A stretch of DNA of 34,063 nucleotides, taken from Pedobacter sp. GTDB taxonomy: Bacteria; Bacteroidota; Bacteroidia; Sphingobacteriales; Sphingobacteriaceae. A program made the position numbers and the translations under genes. The notes under the pieces were generated by a model, which searched no databases, had not been told where the DNA came from, and saw only the letters and a list, made by a program, of their open reading frames with translations. This document shows, in pieces, positions 17,303-25,137 of the stretch (its first letter is position 1; each line of letters opens with the position of its first letter). The stretch is taken from the NCBI GenBank assembly GCA_031179845.1, contig JAPSHM010000002.1, positions 1 through 34,063 of the forward strand, in the 5' to 3' direction.

Positions 17303-18247
17303 TTATTTCTTTAAATTCTTTAACATATCAGATGTGAGCTTAGTTAAATCATATTCAGGTTTCCAGGCCCAGTCGGTAGCTGCATAGCTGTCGTCTATTG
17401 ACCGGGGCCATCCATTGGCAATCTGCTGCCGCGGATCATTTTCAGTGTAGGTCAGCTTAAATCCCGGAACATGTTTACGGATCTCCTCTGCAAGCACTTC
17501 AGGGGTAAAGCTAACTCCTGCAAAGTTATAACTGGAACGAATGGAGATCTTGCCTGCCTCCGCATCCATCAACTCTATGGTTCCTCTGATCGCGTCATCC
17601 ATATACATCATGGGCAACTCTGTCTCCGCATTCAGGAAGGAAGCATAACTTCCCTTTTTAAGTGCGTCATGAAAGATATGAATGGCATAATCTGTTGTTC
17701 CACCACCTGGTGCCGCTTTCCAACTGATCAACCCCGGATAACGGATGCTACGCACGTCCAATCCATATTTTTGAAAATAATATTCACACCAGCGTTCACC
17801 AGCAAGTTTGCTTACTCCATAAACCGTGTTTGGGTCCATCACGCAATATTGAGGAGTCAGCACTTTAGGCGAATTTGGCCCAAAAACAGCAATTGAACTC
17901 GGCCAGTAAACCTTGGCGGTCTTATAAGTAATCGCCAGGTCCAGGATATTCAGCAAACCGTTCATATTGAGGTCCCATGCCAATTTCGGATTTTGCTCAC
18001 CAGTTGCAGAGAGCAAGGCCGCTAACAGATAAACCTGTGTGGGCTTATACTTCTGAAAGATATCATTCAAAGTATCCTTTTCCAACACGTTTACGAATTC
18101 AAACGGACCCGAGTTCTTGATGTCGTAATCTGGTCTGCGGATATCACAGGCAATTACATTATCTTCATTATAGGTTTTACGTAGAGCGGTGACCAGTTCT
18201 GTGCCAATCTGGCCATTAGAACCTAAAACGAGTATTTTTTCAGTCAT
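17303..18247 (-). CDS. SDR-type L-threonine 3-dehydrogenase
   Basis: A 314-residue NAD-dependent short-chain dehydrogenase/epimerase-fold enzyme expected to oxidise L-threonine to 2-amino-3-ketobutyrate. The nucleotide-binding loop GSNGQIG sits at residues 9-15, the serine region WPSSIAVFGPNSP at about 115-127 and the catalytic YGVSK at Tyr143/Lys147. RYPGLISWKAAPGGGTTDYA and ELPMMYMDDAIRGTIELM are characteristic of the short SDR-type threonine dehydrogenases of Bacteroidota rather than the zinc-dependent Tdh. A TTG six bases upstream (18253) could extend the frame by two residues, but the ATG at 18247 gives the canonical start MTEKILVLG. It is divergent from the 18522 operon across a 274-base intergenic region. 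Confidence 0.88.
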   Translation of the reverse strand: MTEKILVLGSNGQIGTELVTALRKTYNEDNVIACDIRRPDYDIKNSGPFEFVNVLEKDTLNDIFQKYKPTQVYLLAALLSATGEQNPKLAWDLNMNGLLNILDLAITYKTAKVYWPSSIAVFGPNSPKVLTPQYCVMDPNTVYGVSKLAGERWCEYYFQKYGLDVRSIRYPGLISWKAAPGGGTTDYAIHIFHDALKKGSYASFLNAETELPMMYMDDAIRGTIELMDAEAGKISIRSSYNFAGVSFTPEVLAEEIRKHVPGFKLTYTENDPRQQIANGWPRSIDDSYAATDWAWKPEYDLTKLTSDMLKNLKK

Positions 18248-18393
18248 AAACAATTTATGGAATTTGGGGAAAAAGCTAATTAAAGGACAAACCTATTCAA
18301 AAATGTTCATAGCAACCAAAATTCGCAGCTGATTATTTAGAATGACGATCAGGATTATTCTAAAAAATTACAATTGAGATAAATGTTAAAAAA

Positions 18394-18424
18394 TTGATTT
18401 AGTAACAAAAACATTATATATTTA
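18394..18424 (+). promoter_or_regulatory. Candidate Bacteroidota-type promoter for the ten-gene operon
   Basis: TTG (18394-18396) is separated by 20 bases from TATATTTA (18417-18424), close to the Bacteroidota primary-sigma pattern TTTG-N19-23-TAnnTTTG but lacking the final G. It lies about 100 bases before the first gene of the operon, in an A/T-rich region where chance matches are common. Confidence 0.35.
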
Positions 18425-18430
18425 CTTTAC

Positions 18431-18447
18431 AGTGTATTTATAACACT
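18431..18447. promoter_or_regulatory. Possible operator: short imperfect palindrome
   Basis: AGTGT and ACACT flank seven bases, starting seven bases downstream of the candidate -7 element at 18417-18424. Position near the expected transcription start would suit repressor binding. No regulator gene is encoded in the operon, and the repeat is short, so this is a weak call. Confidence 0.2.
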
Positions 18448-18521
18448 AACATCTTTTTTTTTCTTATTATTACAAAACAAACCATAGTTTAAACACACAA
18501 TAACAACTTTAACAACCGAAT

Positions 18522-19211
18522 ATGAACAGAAGAGAAGCGGTAAGAAATGTTGCCTTTTTAATGGGAGGCGCGCTATCGGCAACTACAATCGGAGTATTTC
18601 TGGAGGGTTGCAATTCAACTCCCACTAAAGCTAAAGGCAGTTTATTCACCGAAGAACAACTAAAGCTGATCACGGAAGTAGCAGATATTATTATACCTAC
18701 AACAAAAACGCCGGGGGCGAAAGCCGCAGGTGTAGGACCATTCATTTCGATGATGGTTAAGGACTGCTATCCTGACGATGCACAGAAGGCATTCGTGAAG
18801 GGTCTTGATGATTTGGAAGCGCAATCGAAGGATCAATACAAGAAAAGCTTTTTGGAGCTTACGGTACCACAACGTCAGGAACTACTTGGCAAATTAAGGG
18901 AGGCTACAATTGCAGCAACAAAAGCAGAGCGTGAAAGCCTGAATAAGGTGGAACAGGCCGAACGGGATAAACAGAAGACCAATCCAGACGAAGAAGCAAA
19001 ATCGCAGGTAGAAAACACCGGCAACGTTTCTATATTGCCAAAGGAAAAAGCGAAGACGGAACCCCGCTTCTTTTTGATCATCAGAGACCTTACCTTACTT
19101 GGGTATTTCACCTCGGAAGTTGGCGCCACGCAGGCCTATGCTTACGTGGATATTCCTGGTCGTTATGATGGCTGTGTAGATTTGAAACCTGGTCAGAGAG
19201 TCTGGTCGTAA
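18522..19211 (+). CDS. Gluconate 2-dehydrogenase subunit 3-like small subunit of GMC dehydrogenase
   Basis: A 229-residue protein of the gluconate_2-dh3 family (PF13618), the small subunit that accompanies membrane-linked GMC flavoprotein dehydrogenases and usually carries them through Tat. The twin arginine is at MNRREAVRNVAFLMGG, followed by a hydrophobic stretch and FLEGC (Cys30), which could be a Tat-type lipobox. The domain core is FTEEQLKLITEVADIIIPTTKTPGA (about 42-66) and the C-terminal part is FFLIIRDLTLLGYFTSEVG (183-201). Residues about 130-180 form a highly charged Lys/Glu/Gln-rich insert that splits the usual domain. It is the first gene of the operon, 19 bases before its GMC partner. 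Function by association: export, stabilisation and membrane attachment of the dehydrogenase. Confidence 0.88.
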   Translation: MNRREAVRNVAFLMGGALSATTIGVFLEGCNSTPTKAKGSLFTEEQLKLITEVADIIIPTTKTPGAKAAGVGPFISMMVKDCYPDDAQKAFVKGLDDLEAQSKDQYKKSFLELTVPQRQELLGKLREATIAATKAERESLNKVEQAERDKQKTNPDEEAKSQVENTGNVSILPKEKAKTEPRFFLIIRDLTLLGYFTSEVGATQAYAYVDIPGRYDGCVDLKPGQRVWS

Positions 19212-19230
19212 ACCTTTATATATTTTAAGA

Positions 19231-20934
19231 ATGAGCAATTTAAATGTTAAAGCAACAGCGCAGAATACTTATGACGCAATTGTTGTAGGATCTGGAATCA
19301 GTGGTGGCTGGGCAGCAAAGGAATTAACGGAAAAAGGTTTGAAAGTTTTACTTCTGGAAAGAGGCAGAAACGTTGAACATATAAAAGATTATACCACGGC
19401 CATGAAAAAGCCATGGGAATTCGAACATAGAGGTAAGCTAACGGAAGCACAAAAAGAAGCGCACCCGGTTCAGAAAAGGGATTATCCTTATTCTGAATTC
19501 AATGAAAGCTTTTGGGTGGATGACCATGATTGTCCTTATACCGAAGTGAAACGTTTTGACTGGTACCGCGGGTATCATGTTGGCGGTAAATCATTGATGT
19601 GGGGCAGACAGAGTTACCGTTTCAGCGACTTAAATTTTGAGGACAACCTGAAAGACGGACATGGTGTAGATTGGCCGATCAGATATAAGGACGTTGCCCC
19701 TTGGTATGACTATGTGGAGAAATTTGCAGGGATCAGCGGTAAAGCGGAGAACTGGCCAGCACTTCCCGACGGACAATTTCTTCCGCCGATGGAGTTGAAC
19801 TGTGTTGAAAAGGAAGTTAAGAAACGCATTGAGTCCAAATGGAACAAATCAAGGATCATGACCATTGGCCGTGTGGCCAACCTAACCGTTGAGCATGGTG
19901 GCCGTGGCAAATGTCAGTACCGTAACCTATGTAGCAGAGGATGTCCTTTTGGTGCTTATTTCAGTACGCAATCTTCTACCCTTCCTGCAGCTGTAGCAAC
20001 GGGTAATTTAACTTTACGCCCTTTTTCTATCGTGAACTCTGTCATTTATGATAAAGAAACTCAAAAAGCAAAAGGTGTAGTCGTGATCGATGCTGAAACA
20101 ATGGAAACTACAGAATACTATGCAAAAATCGTATTCGTAAACGGATCAACGTTGGGCACCACTTTCGTGCTGTTAAACTCTGTTTCAGAAGAGTTCCCTA
20201 ATGGACTTGGTAATGGTAGCGGACAGCTTGGACACAACCTGATGGATCACCATTTCCGTGCTGGTGCGAATGGCAGGATCGAAGGGTATGACGATAAATA
20301 TACTTACGGAAAACGAGCCAATGGAATTTATATCCCAAGATACCAAAACATGGGCAATGATAAGCGCGACTACCTGAGGGGCTTCGGTTATCAAGGTGGT
20401 GGAAGCCGTGGAAATTGGCATGCTGATGTTGCTGAACTTGCGTTTGGTGCAGACTTCAAAGACCAAATGACGGTTCCTGGTGCATGGAATATGGGATTAG
20501 GTGGTTTTGGTGAGTCACTTCCTTACTTTGAGAACAAAGTCTTTATTGACAAAAGCAAAAAAGACAAATGGGGACAGCCAGTATTAGCGATAGATTGTGA
20601 GTTTAAAGACAACGAACGTAAAATGCGTGTTGACATGATGAACGATGCAGCCGAAATGTTGGAAGCTTCCGGTGCTAAGGACATCACAACGTTTGACAAT
20701 GGATCTGCTCCGGGAATGGCCATTCATGAAATGGGTACCGCCAGAATGGGCCATGATCCGAAAACCTCTGTACTGAATAAATGGAACCAGATGCATGAAG
20801 TGAAAAATGTATTTGTCACAGATGGATCGTGCATGGGCTCTGCCGCTTGCCAAAATCCATCTTTAACGTATATGGCATTAACTGCCAGAGCGTGCGACTT
20901 TGCGGTAAGTGAATTAAAAAAAGGTAACCTCTAA
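19231..20934 (+). CDS. GMC-family FAD dehydrogenase, probable glucoside 3-dehydrogenase catalytic subunit
   Basis: A 567-residue GMC-fold flavoprotein with the FAD-binding loop GSGISGG at 20-26, LLERG after the second strand, and HVGGKSLMWGRQSYR. The active-site pair is expected at His499 (HEMGTARMG) and Asn542 (CQNPSLTYMAL). Cys228, Cys234 and Cys238 form C-x5-C-x3-C, resembling the cysteine cluster that binds an iron-sulfur centre in the membrane FAD-glucose dehydrogenase of Burkholderia. It has no signal peptide and would be exported with the subunit 3 protein upstream. Related enzymes oxidise the C3 hydroxyl of glucosides (as in Flavobacterium saccharophilum) or other sugar hydroxyls, passing electrons to cytochrome c, which is encoded four genes' span downstream at 23170. 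The C3 specificity is inferred from the operon content. Its stop overlaps the next start by one base. Confidence 0.88.
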   Translation: MSNLNVKATAQNTYDAIVVGSGISGGWAAKELTEKGLKVLLLERGRNVEHIKDYTTAMKKPWEFEHRGKLTEAQKEAHPVQKRDYPYSEFNESFWVDDHDCPYTEVKRFDWYRGYHVGGKSLMWGRQSYRFSDLNFEDNLKDGHGVDWPIRYKDVAPWYDYVEKFAGISGKAENWPALPDGQFLPPMELNCVEKEVKKRIESKWNKSRIMTIGRVANLTVEHGGRGKCQYRNLCSRGCPFGAYFSTQSSTLPAAVATGNLTLRPFSIVNSVIYDKETQKAKGVVVIDAETMETTEYYAKIVFVNGSTLGTTFVLLNSVSEEFPNGLGNGSGQLGHNLMDHHFRAGANGRIEGYDDKYTYGKRANGIYIPRYQNMGNDKRDYLRGFGYQGGGSRGNWHADVAELAFGADFKDQMTVPGAWNMGLGGFGESLPYFENKVFIDKSKKDKWGQPVLAIDCEFKDNERKMRVDMMNDAAEMLEASGAKDITTFDNGSAPGMAIHEMGTARMGHDPKTSVLNKWNQMHEVKNVFVTDGSCMGSAACQNPSLTYMALTARACDFAVSELKKGNL

Positions 20935-22094
20935 TGGAGAACAGAAAAATCAGAATGGGTATGATCGGCGGCGGCAAAGATGCTTTTATCGGCGCTGTTC
21001 ACCGCATAGCTGCAAATATTGACGGGCAGGTTGAATTCTGCTGCGGCGCATTAAGTATCAATCCGGAAGTTGCGATGGAATCAGGAAAGATTCTGTTCCT
21101 TCCTGAAGACAGGACTTATCTCAATTACGAAGAAATGATCACGCAGGAAAGCAAGTTGCCTGCGGATAAACGGATAGATTTCGTAACGATCGTGACTCCT
21201 AACTTCGCACATTTTGCCCCGGCAATGATGGCCCTGGATCATGGTTTCAATGTTGTGATTGAGAAACCGATTGCCTTATCACTTGAAGAAGCTAAACAGC
21301 TTCAGGAAAAAGTTAAGGAAACGGGTTTGCTTCTGTGCTTAACGCACACTTACTCGGGCTATCCGATGGTTAAACAAGCCAGGCAAATGGTTGCCGCAGG
21401 TCAGCTTGGTGCCATCAGAAAAATCATGGTCGAATATCCGCAAGGATGGTTGAGCACACTTACGGAACGGGAAGGCAACGCGGGTGCAGCCTGGCGTACC
21501 GACCCTGCTAAAAGTGGGAAAAGTGGTGCCATGGGTGATATCGGTACACATGCAGCTCAATTGGCAGAATACATCTCCGGATTAAAAATCACCAGGCTTT
21601 GCGCTGACCTGAACATTGTTGTTCCGGGCCGTGGACTTGACGATGACGGCAACGTCTTGCTTAAGTTCGACAATGGAGCAAATGGAGTTTTAGTCGCCTC
21701 TCAAATTGCTGCGGGTGAGGAGAATGCATTGAAGATCAAAGTATATGGTGAAAAAGGTGGTCTGGAATGGCACCAAATGGAACCAAACACTTTGATGGTA
21801 AAATGGTTGGATCAACCTGCGCAGGTATACCGTGCCGGGCAACCTTATTTGTCTGACATCGCCAAACACAATACGCGGGTACCAGGCGGTCACCCTGAAG
21901 GCTATCTTGAGGCCTTCGCCAATATCTATAGAAACTTTGTTCTGACTTTAAGAACGAAGTTACAGGGAGGAACGCCTACGGAAGCTATGCTTGATTTCCC
22001 AAATGTGGAAGACGGTGTTAGAGGAATGGCATTTATTGAGAACACAGTGGCTTCAAGCCAGTCGGACCAAAAATGGTTTGAATTTAAAATATAA
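20934..22094 (+). CDS. Cytoplasmic Gfo/Idh/MocA-family oxidoreductase
   Basis: An NAD(P)-dependent sugar oxidoreductase of 386 residues with no export signal. The Rossmann start is KIRMGMIGGGKDAFIGAVHR, which is a variant of the GxGxxG loop. The conserved lysine lies in IEKP (110-112), and DIGTHAAQLAEYISG (202-216) carries the catalytic His206. Within a 3-keto-glycoside pathway its likely job is either to reduce the released 3-keto sugar to the normal hexose or to interconvert glycoside and 3-keto-glycoside using NAD. Its ATG overlaps the stop of the GMC gene (TAATG), so translation is probably coupled. The next gene follows after six bases. Family certain, reaction inferred. Confidence 0.9.
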   Translation: MENRKIRMGMIGGGKDAFIGAVHRIAANIDGQVEFCCGALSINPEVAMESGKILFLPEDRTYLNYEEMITQESKLPADKRIDFVTIVTPNFAHFAPAMMALDHGFNVVIEKPIALSLEEAKQLQEKVKETGLLLCLTHTYSGYPMVKQARQMVAAGQLGAIRKIMVEYPQGWLSTLTEREGNAGAAWRTDPAKSGKSGAMGDIGTHAAQLAEYISGLKITRLCADLNIVVPGRGLDDDGNVLLKFDNGANGVLVASQIAAGEENALKIKVYGEKGGLEWHQMEPNTLMVKWLDQPAQVYRAGQPYLSDIAKHNTRVPGGHPEGYLEAFANIYRNFVLTLRTKLQGGTPTEAMLDFPNVEDGVRGMAFIENTVASSQSDQKWFEFKI

Positions 22095-22100
22095 CGGAAC

Positions 22101-23159
22101 ATGACAACAATTAAAGGGCCTGGGGTCTTTTTAGCTCAATTTATCGGAGACGAAGCACCATTTAATTCCTTAGAAGCAATCTGTGAATGGGCAGCGGGAC
22201 TTGGATTTAAAGGTATTCAGATGCCTACGGTGGACGCGAGATTTATTGACTTGCAGAAAGCTGCAGAAAGCAAAACTTATGCAGATGAGTTAAAAGGAAT
22301 AGTAGCGTCATACGGGTTAGAGATCACTGAGCTTTCAACCCATTTACAAGGACAGCTGGTAGCAGTAAACCCGGCATACGACCTGGCTTTTGATGCTTTT
22401 GCTCCAGACGCTTATAGAAACAACCCTAAGGCAAGAACAGAATGGGCAGTTCAGCAATTGAAATATGCTGCTAAAGCTTCCCAGAACCTGGGATTGAATG
22501 CACATGCCACATTTAGCGGCTCATTATTATGGCACATGTTCCATCCATGGCCTCAGCGTCCGGAAGGATTGGTAGAGGCAGGATTCACTGAATTGGCCAA
22601 AAGATGGATGCCTATTTTGAACGAATTTGAAACCTATGGCGTAGACGTTTGTTATGAGATACATCCGGGAGAAGATCTGTTCGATGGCATCACTTACGAA
22701 ATGTTCCTTGAAAAAGTAAACAATCACCCAAGGGCATGTCTGCTTTACGACCCTTCACATTTTGTATTGCAACAGTTGGATTATATTCAATACATCGACT
22801 TTTACCATGAGCGCATTAAAGCGTTTCATGTGAAGGACTCGGAATTCAATCCTACCGGCAGGCAGGGAACTTTTGGCGGTTACCAGAGCTGGGCAAATCG
22901 GGCTGGAAGATACCGTTCGCCGGGAGATGGACAAGTAGATTTCAAAACCATTTTCAGTAAACTGGCTCAGTACGACTATAGTGGCTGGGCGGTAATGGAA
23001 TGGGAATGCTGCATAAAAGACGCGCAGGTTGGTGCGAAGGAAGGTGCAGAATTTATTACAAAGAACATCATTAAAGTAACAGACCGGGCTTTTGATGATT
23101 TCGCCGCTTCTGGTGGAAATGTCGATTTCAACAATAAGATCTTAGGTTTAACTCAATAA
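22101..23159 (+). CDS. Cytoplasmic sugar phosphate isomerase/epimerase-like TIM-barrel protein
   Basis: A 352-residue AP-endonuclease-2-type TIM barrel (PF01261) without a signal peptide. Expected metal ligands are visible in order: Glu186 in CYEIHPGED, Asp in LLYDPSHFVLQQLDY, His in IKAFHVKDSEF and Glu in WAVMEWECC. The insert TGRQGTFGGYQSWANRAGRYRSPGDGQVDF before the last part is characteristic of one subgroup found beside Gfo/Idh/MocA enzymes. Barrel proteins of this fold epimerise or isomerise keto sugars, and some act as lyases on 3-keto-glycosides. Cytoplasmic location and pairing with the upstream oxidoreductase suggest that the two process the same imported 3-keto product. Exact reaction unknown. 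Confidence 0.88.
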   Translation: MTTIKGPGVFLAQFIGDEAPFNSLEAICEWAAGLGFKGIQMPTVDARFIDLQKAAESKTYADELKGIVASYGLEITELSTHLQGQLVAVNPAYDLAFDAFAPDAYRNNPKARTEWAVQQLKYAAKASQNLGLNAHATFSGSLLWHMFHPWPQRPEGLVEAGFTELAKRWMPILNEFETYGVDVCYEIHPGEDLFDGITYEMFLEKVNNHPRACLLYDPSHFVLQQLDYIQYIDFYHERIKAFHVKDSEFNPTGRQGTFGGYQSWANRAGRYRSPGDGQVDFKTIFSKLAQYDYSGWAVMEWECCIKDAQVGAKEGAEFITKNIIKVTDRAFDDFAASGGNVDFNNKILGLTQ

Positions 23160-23169
23160 ACACACACTC

Positions 23170-23583
23170 ATGAAAAAAACACTAATCATTTTTGGCTGCG
23201 CCCTTTTGGCAATGGCCACCTCCTGCTCAAGCCCGGAAGAACGTAGTTCATCTACTTCTACCACTACGACCGAAACTACTCCAAGTGCAGAAGAAACTAC
23301 TACAGCAACACCGGCTCCTGCGGTTAAGGGAGAAGGAGAAAAACTAATCGCAAAATCTGACTGTATCGGCTGTCACAATAAAGTGCAGAAAGTAATTGGC
23401 CCTGCATATGTTGACATCGCTGCGAAATATCCATTGAATGACGAAAATGTAGATTACCTGGCCGACAAGATCATTAGCGGTGGTAAGGGTGTTTGGGGTG
23501 AAATTCCAATGACCCCACATGCATCTTTAAGCAAAGACGATGCAAAGAAAATGGCCAGCTATATTCTATCTCTTAAAAAATAA
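23170..23583 (+). CDS. c-type cytochrome lipoprotein, probable electron acceptor of the GMC dehydrogenase
   Basis: A 137-residue single-haem cytochrome. An SPII signal with lipobox ATSC (Cys19) is followed by a flexible Ser/Thr/Glu-rich linker (about 20-52). The haem motif is CIGCH (65-69), with the axial Met114 in IPMTPH and a final helix KKMASYILSLKK. The spacing between haem motif and Met fits a class I cytochrome c. Anchoring by a lipid and a long linker would let it reach both a membrane oxidase and a periplasmic dehydrogenase. The operon position suggests it takes electrons from the GMC/subunit 3 complex, replacing the multihaem subunit used in proteobacterial relatives. Confidence 0.9.
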   Translation: MKKTLIIFGCALLAMATSCSSPEERSSSTSTTTTETTPSAEETTTATPAPAVKGEGEKLIAKSDCIGCHNKVQKVIGPAYVDIAAKYPLNDENVDYLADKIISGGKGVWGEIPMTPHASLSKDDAKKMASYILSLKK

Positions 23584-23600
23584 CCAAACCTAAATAAACC

Positions 23601-25058
23601 ATGGAGGAGATCAACAAAAAACCGGATAGTACGTCCAGGCGTAATTTCCTGAAAAACACAGCTATTGCCGCTTCGGCCTTTATGATTGTACCTCGCCATG
23701 TTCTTGGCGGAAAAGGTTTCTTAGCGCCAAGCGATCGGCTGATCATAGCAGGAATAGGCGCTGGCGGTAAAGGCCAGTCGGACATTGCCATGTTCCACAA
23801 GAGTGGCAAGGCGGACATTGGATTCCTTTGCGATGTGCATGACAGCAGGGCTGCGAACAGTGTAAAAGCTTTCCCTAAAGCAAAATATTACAGAGATTAC
23901 CGCGAAATGTTGGATAAAGAATCCAAAAATTTCGATGCGGTATCGATTTCTACACCGGATCATGGACATGCCGTGCAGGCCATTGCCGCAATGCAATTGG
24001 GCAAGCATGTATATGTTCAAAAGCCGCTAACGCATGACATTTACGAGGCGCGCGCATTAACTGCTGCCGCAGCAAAATATAAGGTAGTTACACAAATGGG
24101 AAACCAGGGTGCATCTAATGATGGCCCGCGTCTCATGAAGGAATGGTACGACGCCGGGTTGATCGGTGATGTGCACACCATTTACGCATGGACCGACAGA
24201 CCGGTTTGGCCGCAAGGCATTCAGTGGTCGGACAATAAAGCTCCGGTTCCGGCTGATCTGGATTGGGATCTATGGCTTGGAACAGCTCCTTACAAAGATT
24301 ACGTGAACAAACTAGTTCCTTTCAACTGGCGCGGCTGGTGGGATTATGGAACAGGTGCATTGGGCGACATGGGCTGCCACCTATTAGAAGCTCCTTTCAG
24401 TGTTTTGAACTTAAAGTATGCTACTGAGGTTCAAGCCAGTGTTGGTTCTGTCTATGTAGATGAATTCAAACGTGGGTATTTCCCGGAAAGCTGTCCCCCA
24501 TCCAGCCATGTTACCCTAAAATTCCCGAAAACGGATAAAACTTTGGGCGACATTACCGTGCATTGGATGGACGGCGGTATTCAACCTGAAAGACCAGAAG
24601 AATTAGGTGCCAATGATGTTTTTGGTGACGGAGGCAATGGAACCTTGTTTGTAGGTACAAAAGGTAAAATGATGGCCGGAACTTACGGGCTCAATCCGCG
24701 TTTAATCCCGCTAAGCAGAAACGAGAACATCAAGGTAGCACAAAAATTTGCGCGAATTCCAAATGGCGCTGATGGGCACTATGCACAATGGGTTGAGGCC
24801 TGTATTGCTGGTTATGGCAAGAAAGAAGTGAGTTCTCCGTTTTCAATTGCAGGTCCGCTAACAGAATCACTATTGATGGCAAATCTTGCGATCAGAGGTA
24901 CAGATGTTCAACGCAAAAACGCGGAAGGAAAAATCAAATATCCTGGAAGGAACATCAAATTACTTTGGGACAATGCCAATATGAGGATCACCAATTTTGA
25001 TGAGGTAAACCAGTTTGTAAAACGTGATTATCGCAAAGGCTGGTCGCTCGGTAGCTAA
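23601..25058 (+). CDS. Tat-exported Gfo/Idh/MocA-family oxidoreductase
   Basis: A 485-residue enzyme with a twin-arginine signal (STSRRNFLKNTAIAASAF) and predicted cleavage near residues 30-36. Mature sequence starts DRLIIAGIGAGGKGQSD, a nucleotide-binding loop. Then come ISTPDHGHAVQA, VQKPLTHDIYEAR with the conserved Lys, and YGTGALGDMGCHLLEAPF with the catalytic-region His. C-terminal motifs such as DGHYAQWVEACIAG and GPLTESLLMANLAIR are typical of the long secreted subgroup common in Bacteroidota and Planctomycetota. Periplasmic NAD is not free, so exported members are expected to carry tightly bound cofactor and recycle it within the reaction, for example oxidising and re-reducing C3 of a glycoside around an elimination step. 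That mechanism is inferred here. A perfect stem-loop follows the gene. Confidence 0.9.
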   Translation: MEEINKKPDSTSRRNFLKNTAIAASAFMIVPRHVLGGKGFLAPSDRLIIAGIGAGGKGQSDIAMFHKSGKADIGFLCDVHDSRAANSVKAFPKAKYYRDYREMLDKESKNFDAVSISTPDHGHAVQAIAAMQLGKHVYVQKPLTHDIYEARALTAAAAKYKVVTQMGNQGASNDGPRLMKEWYDAGLIGDVHTIYAWTDRPVWPQGIQWSDNKAPVPADLDWDLWLGTAPYKDYVNKLVPFNWRGWWDYGTGALGDMGCHLLEAPFSVLNLKYATEVQASVGSVYVDEFKRGYFPESCPPSSHVTLKFPKTDKTLGDITVHWMDGGIQPERPEELGANDVFGDGGNGTLFVGTKGKMMAGTYGLNPRLIPLSRNENIKVAQKFARIPNGADGHYAQWVEACIAGYGKKEVSSPFSIAGPLTESLLMANLAIRGTDVQRKNAEGKIKYPGRNIKLLWDNANMRITNFDEVNQFVKRDYRKGWSLGS

Positions 25059-25083
25059 ATAATAAATTAAAATAATGAACAAT

Positions 25084-25123
25084 GGTTAACGAACCAGCTG
25101 TATTTGCAGCTGGTTCGTTAACC
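25084..25123. repeat. Perfect 17-base inverted repeat inside the operon
   Basis: GGTTAACGAACCAGCTG is matched exactly by CAGCTGGTTCGTTAACC across a six-base loop (TATTTG). The pairing can extend by a G-U and an A-U pair. No T-run follows; 14 bases later the DUF1080 gene starts. It is too regular to be chance and is likely an RNA stability, processing or partial-termination element in the operon transcript. No second copy was noticed elsewhere in the window. Confidence 0.85.
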
Positions 25124-25137
25124 GTAATATACAACAT

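Noticed and set aside
18248-18253. TTG start adding two residues to the threonine dehydrogenase
   Set aside because: The ATG two codons later gives the standard N terminus of the family and needs no rare start codon.
23242-23330. Ser/Thr/Glu-rich low-complexity stretch in the cytochrome gene considered as a repeat element
   Set aside because: It is in frame and forms the flexible linker expected between a lipid anchor and a haem domain; there is no regular DNA repeat unit.
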